Of a DNA stretch of 38,486 nt, positions 1 through 10,600 are shown in pieces (the stretch's first letter is position 1; every line of letters starts with the position of its first letter). Below the pieces are notes generated by a model. It saw nothing but the letters and a program-made list of their open reading frames with translations. It had not been told where the DNA came from and did not search any database. Both the position numbers and the translations under genes were made by a program. Source of the stretch: Isotricha intestinalis (Eukaryota; Ciliophora; Litostomatea; Vestibuliferida; Isotrichidae); NCBI GenBank assembly GCA_023807065.1, contig JAJJLU010003682.1, positions 1 through 38,486 on the forward strand. Reading direction: 5' to 3'.

Positions 1-450
1 ATCAGTAATACTACTTAAATCCATTTTTTCCATAATTTCATTAGGTTGTAAAGCATCACTTTTATCTTGTTTATTAGCAAAGACTAAAATAGGAACTTTT
101 TTTAATTTTTCTTCACTTAATAAAATTTTAAAGACAGAAGTAGTTTCTTCTAATCTATAATCATCACTTGAATCAACAACAAAAACTAAACCATCTGTTC
201 TATCATAATAATTTTCCCAATAATTTCTTATTGCACTTTGTCCTCCTATATCCCATACATTTAATTTAAAACCGTCTTTTACTACTGTCTTTACATTAAA
301 TCCTTTTGTAGGTTCTTCCACTGTTGATGGAGCCTCACTTGATAAATATTTTAATAATGTTGTCTTCCCTGCATTGTCTAATCCTAATACTAAAATTTTT
401 GCCTCTTTGTCATTTTTTTTCAATTTACGAAGAAGATCAAGTAATCCCAT
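1..450 (-). CDS. ARL3: ARL3-type small GTPase (5' part, runs off the window)
   Basis: The minus strand encodes the first 150 residues of an Arf-like GTPase; the 3' end lies outside the window. Visible motifs are the P-loop GLDNAGKT (residues 23-30), TKGFNVK in switch 1 (48-54), WDIGGQ in switch 2 (66-71) and NKQD for guanine recognition (126-129). The start MGLLDLLRKLKK, with Gly2 and an amphipathic helix, matches ARL3 better than ARL2 or ARF. Known role of the family: GTP-bound ARL3 releases lipid-modified cargo from carriers such as PDE6D and UNC119 inside cilia, so its presence implies a ciliated organism. Residues 1-150 contain no intron. The gene is divergent from the methyltransferase gene, with 151 bp between the two start codons. 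Family call is secure; the ARL3 subtype is very likely. Confidence 0.93.
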   Translation of the reverse strand, partial: MGLLDLLRKLKKNDKEAKILVLGLDNAGKTTLLKYLSSEAPSTVEEPTKGFNVKTVVKDGFKLNVWDIGGQSAIRNYWENYYDRTDGLVFVVDSSDDYRLEETTSVFKILLSEEKLKKVPILVFANKQDKSDALQPNEIMEKMDLSSITD

Positions 451-601
451 TTTTTATATTTTATATTTTTATATTTTTTATTTTTTTAATTTTGATTTTT
501 ATATTTTTTCAAATCAATAATTGGATAAAATAAAAGAAAAGAAAAATTAATGAGTCAAATATATTTAAATAAAATATAACTTATAAAAAATAAAAAAAAA
601 A

Positions 602-1240
602 ATGTTAGATAATAACATCTTAGCACATTATGGTAAAATAGAATATTGGGAAGAGCGTTATACAAGAAGACCAGAGCCATTTGATTGGTATCAAGTATAT
701 TCAGGAGTAAAAGACATAATAACACAATATATGTCAAAAACAGATAAAATATTAAATATAGGATGTGGAAATTCAAAATTAAGTGAAGAAATGTATGAAG
801 ATGGATATGAAGATATAACAAATATAGATTATTCAACAAAAGTAATAACACAAATGGATGAATATTACAAAGATAAATGTCCGAAAATGAAATTTGAAGT
901 AATGGATGTTTTAGATTTAAAAGAAATAAAAGATGGTGAATATGATACAATAATTGACAAAGGTTGTTTAGATTGTATTTTATGTGGTGATAATTCAGTT
1001 CCTTTAGCTGCTAAAATGATGAGTGAAATTTATAGAGTTCTTGCTCCTGGTGGTCATTATATGGTCATTACTTATGGTGATGCTGAGTTTAGAAAAAAAT
1101 ATTTAGAAACACAAAATTGGACTAGTTTAACTGTTGATAAATTAGCTAAACCCAGTGCTTTAGTTGCTACTAATATTAATGCTGATGAAAGTGATGTTAA
1201 AAACTTTCATTATATTTATACTATGGCTAAAGCTAAGTAA
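602..1240 (+). CDS. SAM-dependent methyltransferase, EEF1AKMT4/METTL13-like
   Basis: A 212-residue class I methyltransferase. The N-terminal YWEERY (15-20) and FDWY (27-30) are typical of the EEF1AKMT4/ECE2/METTL13-N group. Motif I is ILNIGCGNS (50-58), the ribose-binding acidic residue is probably Asp76 in NIDYS, and IDKGCLD (118-124) is the conserved post-II segment, followed by the EIYRVLAPGGHY strand. Known members methylate lysine on elongation factor eEF1A in the cytosol; that substrate here is inference. Length fits a single-domain member. The ATG at 602 is preceded by an A-rich stretch, as for its neighbours, and no other upstream start is needed. It shares a 151-bp divergent upstream region with ARL3. 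Not clearly separable from other METTL13-like enzymes by eye. Confidence 0.82.
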   Translation: MLDNNILAHYGKIEYWEERYTRRPEPFDWYQVYSGVKDIITQYMSKTDKILNIGCGNSKLSEEMYEDGYEDITNIDYSTKVITQMDEYYKDKCPKMKFEVMDVLDLKEIKDGEYDTIIDKGCLDCILCGDNSVPLAAKMMSEIYRVLAPGGHYMVITYGDAEFRKKYLETQNWTSLTVDKLAKPSALVATNINADESDVKNFHYIYTMAKAK

Positions 1241-1961
1241 TTTTTTTTGGTTATAAAAGAATTATTTAAATTTTTATTTGATTTTATTTTTTTTTTTGGT
1301 TTAAATTTTATTTTTTTGATTTTAATGGAAAATAATATTTAAAAAAATGGGAAAATGATTAGCATTGTGATTAAACAAAGGTCTTATTGATCATAAAATA
1401 GAAGTTCGTTCCATAAAAGCATCTTAAAAGGACATAATATTTAAATTATATTAATAATAAAATATAGCAAGGAAAAGATTAAATGTTATTAGAAAAATCA
1501 TAAATGAGATTTAAGGTCATGCTCCTTATTAAGGAAAAGTTATGAAAAGTTGAAATAATCTAATCAAACAGCTCATTAAAAAATTTATAAATTAAGAAAA
1601 AAATGTTTTGGTGACATAGAAGAGCATTAAGTAAAAGAAATAATTATAAAAGCTATTTCTCATCATAAACATTAAATTAAATAATATTGTTTTCATTTAT
1701 TTGTAAGATTTTGAAAATTATATTTTTTTATTAATTGAATTTATTTTTTTTTTGAATTAATAATTAAAATTATAAAAGGTAAATTATAATAAATAATAAG
1801 AAAGGAAAATTATAATAAAAAAATAATTTAGTTTTTTATATGATATGTTAATTAATATGTATTTTAATTAAACTTTTTAAATTTAAAAATTTATATATAA
1901 TAATAAAACCAAAAATTATGAACAAGAGATATTTTATAAAAATAAATTTTTTAAATAAAAA
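1241..1961. other. Intergenic region holding the eL36 relic
   Basis: Outside the eL36 pseudogene this stretch is A/T-rich with T-runs just after the methyltransferase stop and A-runs before the start at 1962. I see no tRNA, no further open frame and no repeat array. Confidence 0.5.
1347..1700 (+). pseudogene. Decayed ribosomal protein eL36 (RPL36) copy
   Basis: From an ATG at 1347 the translation reads MGK-stop-LAL-stop-LNKG, which lines up with the conserved eL36 start GKGLAVGLNKG if two glycine GGA codons have become TGA. Further on comes VIRKIINEI-stop-GHAPY-stop-GKVM, matching the eL36 core VRDLIREVxGFAPYERRVM with GAA to TAA at the glutamate. After a frame change, KLRKKMFW-stop-HRRALSKR matches AKKRLGTHKRAKRKR. 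The order and spacing of the blocks agree with the roughly 100-residue eL36. At least five in-frame stops and one or more indels exclude function as a standard gene. Reading the stops as sense codons is unlikely, because the intact genes here never use them in frame. The identification rests on remembered family motifs and on no alignment. Confidence 0.7.
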
Positions 1962-3533
1962 ATGGAGTTTAATACAAGTCCTTCATTTATGAATAGCTCA
2001 AATAAAAAATCAAATTATTCTTATTTCAATACGGAAATGGGAGAAAATTTGAAAGAGAAAATGATAAAATATAGTCAAAACGTAAGAAATAAATCAAAAA
2101 GGAATTCTTCATATAAACCTCCTTTAAAAATAAATAATTATTTTGTAGATGTAAATGAAGCAGATTCAAAATATTATAAATTAAATCATCCAAAAACTCA
2201 TTTTAAAACAAATGGTAATTTTTATAAAAGATTAAAATATTCAATTCCTTTAAATAATTTAACTCAAAGTAGATATGATGAAAATAATCCAAATTCAAAT
2301 GAAAAAGATGATAAAAGAAGTAAGTTAATTGAGAAATTAATTTATAATTCTCAAATGAGTTTTGCTCAAGAACTTCAAAGAAAACAACAAGAAGAATCAG
2401 AAAGTAAAGAATATAAAATTATGCAAGATAGAATTGAAGTTTTAAAAAAAAGTGGAATTGATGTTAATAATTTATTTAAAGAAATTGAAGAGAAAGAAAA
2501 TAAAAAAAAAAATGAAAATGAAAATGAAAATGAAAAAGAAAATAAAAAAGATTATAATAATAAAAATAATATAAAAAATAACAGTAAAAAGGAAATTAAA
2601 ATCAAATTTGAACATTTAATTTCAGAAACAGAAAATGAAAATAATAGATATGAAGAAAATACTACTATTAATAATCAAAAAAAAATATTAACATCTCAAT
2701 TAAAAACCCCAAATTCAAAAGAAATAAATAATACTCAAAGAAAGCCAATGATAAATTCATTAGAATTTTATATGAAAGTAAAAGAATATTTAAGAAATAA
2801 GGAAAAAAAAGAAAATGAAACAAACAGAAATAGTATAAATTCACCAAAAAATACTTTTAGAAGTGTTTCTCTACCAAAAAAAGACAATCCTAATTTTAAA
2901 AATATTATTAATAATGAAAATAATTATAATACTCAACCTGCTTTTTATAGTAGAAATAATATTAGAGGAAAAGATGAAGTTCAAAAATTTATTAGAGAAA
3001 AAGAAAAACAAAGAAAAAAAAGTGAAGATAAATTTAAAAAAGAAGAAAATAATAAACATTATCATAATTTTTTAAATTATTCAAAATTACAAAAATCAAT
3101 TGAAAAAAATAATAATAAAATATTATTAATGAAAAAAAATAAAAAAGTGAAAAATAAATATTATGTTGGGAATAATCAAAAAAATAAATCTATTAATAAT
3201 CCAAGTAAAAGTGCAGTTGTTGAACAAAATGATATGTTTAAAATAATGATAGATAATAAAAAATTAAAAAATGATAGTAGAAAAAATTCAAATGAAAAAA
3301 ATGAAATGTCAAAAGAAAAATATGATAATTTTATTAATATGCAAGAAGATAGAATCAAAAAAGGACAATTAGAATATTTATTTGATGATTCTCCTATTAA
3401 AAATAATAATAACAATAATAATGAAATGAATAATTCTTTTCAAAAAGAAATGTTAAGTGCTGAAAAAACTGTTAAAAAAAGTAATGATTTACTTAAGAAA
3501 AATAATTTAAACAAATATTTAAAAAATGAATAA
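1962..3533 (+). CDS. Lys/Asn/Glu-rich protein of unknown function
   Basis: A 523-residue intronless reading frame starting at an ATG after an A-rich leader and ending in TAA. No catalytic domain is recognised. The N-terminal third carries Ser/Asn/Tyr-rich segments and PPLKINNYF-like linear motifs. Around residues 140-175 a predicted helix runs through AQELQRKQQEESE and IEVLKKSGIDVNNLF. Residues about 180-200 are a simple N-E-K tract. The rest alternates helical charged stretches with low complexity. There is no signal peptide and no membrane segment. The continuous frame in such AT-rich DNA, and codon choice like that of the recognised genes, support a real gene. It could be a cytoskeletal or cortical protein, but nothing in the sequence proves this. 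Confidence 0.75.
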   Translation: MEFNTSPSFMNSSNKKSNYSYFNTEMGENLKEKMIKYSQNVRNKSKRNSSYKPPLKINNYFVDVNEADSKYYKLNHPKTHFKTNGNFYKRLKYSIPLNNLTQSRYDENNPNSNEKDDKRSKLIEKLIYNSQMSFAQELQRKQQEESESKEYKIMQDRIEVLKKSGIDVNNLFKEIEEKENKKKNENENENEKENKKDYNNKNNIKNNSKKEIKIKFEHLISETENENNRYEENTTINNQKKILTSQLKTPNSKEINNTQRKPMINSLEFYMKVKEYLRNKEKKENETNRNSINSPKNTFRSVSLPKKDNPNFKNIINNENNYNTQPAFYSRNNIRGKDEVQKFIREKEKQRKKSEDKFKKEENNKHYHNFLNYSKLQKSIEKNNNKILLMKKNKKVKNKYYVGNNQKNKSINNPSKSAVVEQNDMFKIMIDNKKLKNDSRKNSNEKNEMSKEKYDNFINMQEDRIKKGQLEYLFDDSPIKNNNNNNNEMNNSFQKEMLSAEKTVKKSNDLLKKNNLNKYLKNE

Positions 3534-4637
3534 AAAAATCAAAATATTAAACCAAAAAAAATCAAAAAAAAAAAGAAAAAGACCTTTATATATTTATTTA
3601 ATTAAATATATTTATTATATAAAATGAGTAACAAAAAAAATAAAAAAAAAATATAAATAAAAGAAAAATAATAGATAAAAAAAAAAGAGACATATCAATT
3701 TATAACAATATAAAGTAATCCAAGAGTAGGGAAAAAATAACTTTATGAAACTTTTAATAAACAATGAATTATTATGTTAAAATTTTAAAATGAACATTGA
3801 AAAAAAAATAGAAATTTGTGATGACTAAAAAGATTGACTTTAATAAAATCTGCTTTTTGTTAAGGAAGTAATGATTATTTATGATGTCATTGATAAAAAT
3901 CTTTTAATAATTGATAATCGGTGAATAAAAAATAAAAAATCTAGAATAATTTAATTATTGTTTGAAATCAAAATGGTTTAAATAAAAAAGTTATTAGTTT
4001 GAAGATTCATTAAATAAAGAAAAAAATTTGAATATTCCTTTTATGAAAACTTTTTCTTTGGATACTAGTAATTTTAATGAAGTTTTTTGTTTGATTTTAA
4101 AGAAAAATTTAAAATTAATAAAAGCATGATTCAGGATAATGAAAAAAGATAGTGTTAATGATAAGAGATTTATTTAATCATAATATTGAAAAAAAAAAGA
4201 AATGCTACTAAAATTTGGGAATTTTTAAAAAAATAAATTGATTGATTTCTATTGAATTTGTATTATTTTTTATATTATTTTTATTTAAGAGATAATTATT
4301 TATTTAAAATGAATTTTTATTATAATTTAATTATATTATTGACTCTTATTTTTTTTTCAATATTTTTATATCCAAAAAAAGCAATAATTCATTAATAACT
4401 TTGATAATGGTAAAATTAATGGAATAAAAAATTTGAAAGTAATTCTTATAAACATAAAATATTAAGGTTAGGAATTTTAATTAAACTTTTAAATTTAAAA
4501 TAAAAAATATATTCCGTCGAAAAAAAAATATAGAAATAATAAGATAAAAAAAAGATTCAAAAATAAAAATTATATAAAATAAAAAAATAATTAATACTCA
4601 AAAATTTCATAAATCCGTTTCTAAATAATAAAAATAA
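3534..4637. other. Long AT-rich intergenic region upstream of the giant gene
   Basis: Stops are dense in all frames. The best open patch is 3998-4126 (+), 43 codons between stops, reading FEDSLNKEKNLNIPFMKTF and onward with no start of its own; it could be a gene relic or chance. No tRNA or tandem repeat is visible. The last 100 bp before 4638 should hold the promoter of the giant gene, but I recognise no element. Confidence 0.4.
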
Positions 4638-7600
4638 ATGAATTTTCATTTTATGAAAAAGTTAATCTTACTATTATTATTCTTTTCATATTATCGGTGT
4701 CTGAAAACGAAAGCGCGTCGATATAGTTTTATTCAGAAATCTGAGGAGCAAATACCAATAGATACAGAATGTTTTTTGAATGGGCCAGAAAGTTCAGAAA
4801 GTTCAGGTTGTTTTTTGTCAAGTCCAGGTGACTTAGCTGATCAAGTAAATAAGAAAATAGATGATCTTCAATCAACTTGTGGAGCTGTTTATGAAACTGA
4901 TGAAATTAATGCAGCTTTAAATACTGCTCAAAAATTAGGAGCTTTAAAAGAAAAGATTGTTAATGGAGATAAAGTAAATGAAAAAGATATTTCTGATCTG
5001 AAACAAGTTCTAATTAAAACTTTTAATGTTAAAGAAACTGATTTAAGTAATATTGATTCTAAATTCGTAAAAGCTGGAAATGAAGGAGTTATTAATTATA
5101 TTAAAGATTATTGTTCAAAAAATAATATTCCTCAATTTTTAGAAAATAAATATGTTAATTATTTAAAGTTACATGAAGCTAAATCTTATTTAGATAATTT
5201 CCCTGAAGAACAAAAAAAAGAATGTTTGAAATTCCAAGAAGAAAATACTAACACTTTTGAATTAGCTTATAGTGATGTTAACAATGAATTAACTCCTTTG
5301 AAAACAAAAGATTTTGGTAAAAGTATTAAATTAGAAGCTTCTGGATTTGAAAGAGGAGGATATGCTGTTGCCTATTGGCTTTTAGCTGAACCAGAGAAAT
5401 TAAATGAACCTCAAACTTATGCTAGTGGTTATGCTGATAATAAGAAAATTTTCGAGTTTAGAGAAGAATCTTGTAGAAATAATAAAGTTACTTCTATTGG
5501 AAATCAAAAAATGGAAATTAATACAGTTGCAAAATGTGCTGAATATGAATTAGAAATTTTACTCTTCCAAAAAGTTTGTACTGGTTATCAATGTGAATTA
5601 CATTCATTAAATTCATACATTAATTCTCATTATAATACTTCAACAAATGAACTTTCAAAAGATTTAATTGAAAAATTAGACATTCAAATTAGTGACAGAG
5701 CAATAAATCCTAAATTATATGTTGATTTTGAAGCAAATGAGGAAAATATTAATAGACTTGTTGCAGATATGTTACCAGGAATGTATGATCATGTGAAAGA
5801 ATTAATTAATACTTGTGAAAAAGGACCAGAACATTGTGAATATATAAATGCAAAAGGAGAATGTTTAATTTGTGAGAAAGAATATAATTATGTTGATGGA
5901 ATTTGTAGAATTGGATGTCCTGATGGAACTTATCAATTAGATAATAATAGATGTGGTGAATGTGATAAAAATTGTGATAAATGTACTGGACCAAAACAAT
6001 GTACTGAATGTAAAAATGAAACTGTTTATTATGAAGGAGAATGTTTTGAAAAATGTCCTGATGGTACTTTCCCAGTTAATAATGTTTGTGAATCTTGTGG
6101 TGATGATTGTCTTTATTGTAGTAGTGAAACTTATTGTGAAAAATGTAAAAAAGGAACTTATTTTTATGATGGAAAATGTGTTACTGAATGTCCAGTTGGA
6201 ACTTATCTTGATATTGTTAATATGGTTTGTGATAAATGTAAAGACGGATGTGAATCATGTTCTTCTTATGAAGTTTGTAAAAGTTGTGAAGAAGGATATT
6301 ATAAATATGATGAAAGTAAATGTGTAAAAGAATGTCCTGATACTTTCAGGAAAAACAATGAAACTCAAAGTTGTGAAAAATGTATTGAAAATTGTAGGAA
6401 ATGTAGTGAAAAAGCTACTGAATGTGAAGACTGTGAAGATGGTTATTCTTTATTAAAAGAAAAGACATGTGGAGGTTGTCCTGAAGGTCAAGTATCATTT
6501 AAGAAAGTATGTATTGATTGTCAAGATCAAGAAAGATGTGTTAAATGTAATTCAAATAATATTAGAGAATGCTTAAAATGTAAAGATGATTTCTATCTTC
6601 AACCAAATAAAACATGTCTAACATCATGTGATCCAGGTTATTATCCAAATGAAGATAATGAATGTATTAAATGTGTTATGGAAAATTGTGCTAAATGTGA
6701 TAATAAAGAATGTTATGAATGTATGGATGATCATTATTTATTTAATAATACAAAATGTCCAAAAGAATGTCCAGATGGTTATATTTCAGTAGGAAAACAA
6801 TGTGTTCAATGTAGTGATCCAAAGTGTTTAAAATGTTCTGAATATGATTTATCAGTATGTACTAAATGTGATTATCCAAATGAACTTTTAAAAAATGGAA
6901 AATGTGTTAAAGAATGTGGAGAAGGTTATGTCCAAGAAGGACAAGAATGTGCTAATTGTATTGAAGGATGTAAACAATGTGGAAATACTATTTTATGTGA
7001 AATTTGTGATACTGAAAATGGATATTATTTCTTAAATGGAAAATGTGTTAAAAATTGTGGAAGTGGTAGAAGAGCTAATCAAAATACAGGAGTTTGTGAT
7101 GAATGTTCAACAAGTAATTGTGATTCATGTCCTATTGACAAGGAAGTTTGTAAAGATTGCAAAGAAGGTTATTTACTTTATAATAATATTTGTTATGATA
7201 GATGTCCACAAGGAACTTTCCTTTCTCAAGATCAAAGACATTGTGAAGATTGTGATGAAAAATGTGCTGAATGTCAAAATAAGAAAACATGTATTAGATG
7301 TAAAATTCCATATGTTTTACAAGGAGAAAAATGTCAAAATGAATGTGAAAATGGATATTATGACAGTGAAAGTGTTTGTATAGAATGTCAAAATCCAAAT
7401 TGTGAAAAATGCTCTGCTGAAGATAGTACAAAATGCACTAAATGTCCAGCAGGTACTTTCTTCTATAAAGGAAATTGTTTAACAATATGTCCAGATGATA
7501 CATATGAAGGAACTGATAATGAATGTTTCCCATGTTCACCTAATTGTAAAACATGTAGTGTAACAAGTGATAATTGTGAATCATGTCCACCAGGTCTTAA

Positions 7601-10600
7601 ATTAAGTAAAGGAGAATGTAAAAGTGAATGTCCAGAAAGAACAACTGAAGTTAATGATATTTGTGTTCCTTGTAGTGATCCTAGATGCTTATATTGTAAA
7701 CCAGGAGATCCTAATGATTGTACAACTCCTGGTAATGGAACTGTTCTTAAATGCAATGAAACTGGTCGTTGTGAAACTGATGATAAATGCCTTGATACTC
7801 AATTCGTCAACGAAAATAAAAGATGTGTAGACTGTAAGGAACATTGTATTAGATGTCAAAATGAGAAAACTTGTGATAAATGTGATAGTGATTATTATCT
7901 TAAAGATGATGAATGTGTAACTAATTGTGGAAGTGGATTTATTGAAGCTCATGATGGTAAATGTCATCAATGTAAAAACTCTTGTGAAAAATGTAAAGAA
8001 GAAGATAATGAATGTTGTACATCATGTCCAATTAAAACATTTAGATTAAATTGTGATTGTGTTACTTCTTGTGGAGATAAATATTGGGAAAATTATGAAG
8101 AAAGAAAATGTGAAGTTTGTGATGATCAAAATTGTCTTAGATGTTCAAATAATGGAAAAACATGTGATGAATGTATAAAAGATTATTATTTAGATGTTAA
8201 AGGAGAAAAATGTATTCCTAAACCATGTCCATCAGGTTCATCTCCATTTAATGGAAAATGTATGAAATGTTTAGTTGAAGGATGTGAAAGTTGTCCTGAA
8301 TCAACAGATCAATGTATTCTTTGTGAAAAAGAAAAAGTTTGGGTAGATGTAATGAGATGTGATGAACATTGTCCAACTGGATATATGGAATTACATTATG
8401 AAGATAAACCAGATCATTCTTATTGTGAAAAATGTGTAGATTCTCATTGTGTGACTTGTGTTGATGACATTGATAAATGTGTCGAGTGTGAAGTTGGTAC
8501 TTATTTATTAGATGAGAAGTGCGTAAGTGCTTGTCCTGAAGGTTATAGAGAAGAAAATGGAAAATGCATTAAATGCTCTGTTACAAATTGTAAAAAATGT
8601 AATAGTAAAGATGAATGTGTTTCTTGTGTTAAAGATTTAGTTCTTAAATTAGACGGTAATTGTGCTGAAAAATGTGATACTGGAAGTTATGAAAAAGATG
8701 GTAAATGTGTTAAATGTCCTGAATTAGCTCTTGAATGTGATGAAAATACTATTTTCAAATGTGAATCACCATATCTTATAAGTAAAGATGGCAAAAGTTG
8801 TGTTGATAAATGCCCTTCAGGAAGTGTTGAAATTAATGGTCAATGTACACTTTGTAAAACCGATGAAAATTGTGATACTTGTGAAAAAGATTTGATAACA
8901 TGTAGAAATTGTAAAGGAGATTATGTTTTACAAGAAAATAAATGTATTTCACAATGTGATGATGGATATTATGAAGAAAATAAGAAATGTAAAAAATGTA
9001 TGGATAACTGTTATAAATGCACAGATTCAAAAACTTGTAAAGAATGTATATCACCATATGTACTTTATAATGACCAATGTGTTGGTTTATGTCCACCAGG
9101 TTATTACAAAGGAGATAAAAAATGTCTAAACTGTATTGAAGGATGTGAGGTATGTGAAAATGGAGAAGTATGTAGAGTTTGTGAAGATGGATACTTATTG
9201 GAAAATGGATTATGTGTTAAAGTATGTAGTAGTAACTATTATAAATTCAGTGAAAAAGAATGTCAAAAATGTGATGAAAATTGTTTATCTTGTGATGGAC
9301 CCAAACAATGCAAAATATGTCAAGACCCATATCTTATATATAAAGGAGAATGTGTAAAACAATGTCCTTCAGGAATGGTTGCAGTGAATAAAGAATGTGT
9401 GCCATGTGGAGAACACTGTTCAAAATGTAGTGAGCCTAATAAATGTACAGGGTGTGAATCAGGATATTCTGTTTTCGATGGAAAATGTATTAAACCATGT
9501 CCAACAAGTTACTTTAATGATCAAGGAGTATGTAACCCTTGTATTGAGCATTGTGATCTTTGCACAGAAAATTATAAATTATATACCAAAGAAGGAGGTG
9601 AAGAAGGATTAAGATCTTGTGATAAATGTTCAAATGGTTATAATTATAGTCCACTAAATGATGAATGTGTTCAAAATTGTCCAAATGGTCAATCACCATT
9701 TGAAGGAGAATGTATTCCTTGTCAAGCTGAAAACTGTTTGGAATGTAAAAATGAAATAACTTCATGTTCATCTTGTCCAACTGGAATGTATCTTTATAAT
9801 GGAGATTGTGTCACTCCTTGTCCTCAAAAAACTTATGTTAATGGTGAAGCTTGTAGTGATTGTTCTGGTGATTGTCAAACTTGTGATAATCCAAATGATT
9901 GTCTTAGTTGTCCTACTGGTTTAATTTTGAATGATGGAAGATGTACAAGTGAATGTGATGCCGGAGAAGCTCCTGTTAATGGAAAATGTGAAAAATGCTT
10001 AGAACCTAATTGTGTTACATGTAATACTGAAAATCTTAAAGAATGTTTAGTTTGTGAAGAAGGTTTATACCTCGATGATGAAGGTAAATGTGTTAAAGAA
10101 TGTAAAAAGGGATATTATGAAGATTTGGAAAGTGGAAAATGTAAGGAATGTTCTGGAGAACATTGTGATAAATGTCCAAATGGAGATAAATGTGTGAAAT
10201 GTGAAGATGGTTATGTTATACAAAATGGTGTTTGTAAATTAACTTGTGATACTCATTATGTAGAAAGACATGGTGAATGTATAATATGTACAGATAAAAA
10301 TTGTGCTGTTTGTGATAATATGAATCTTGATACATGTAAAAGATGTGATTTACCATTTGTTCTTATGGATAATAAATGCTTAACTCAATGTCCACCAGGT
10401 TCATATCCAGTTGATTTAGTCAATCAATTTGTATGTAAGACATGTATAGATAATTGTGCCACATGCATTAGTGCTGATGAATGTACAAGTTGTAAAAATC
10501 CTTTATATCTTAAAGATGGAAAATGTGTATCTGATTGTGAAGCTCATTATGTTCCAATTGATGGAGTTTGTAAGACTTGTTCACAACCATCTTGTGTTAA

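Noticed and set aside
1347..1700. Functional eL36 gene with stop codons read through
   Set aside because: It would need several different stops read as different amino acids plus a frame change; decay is simpler.
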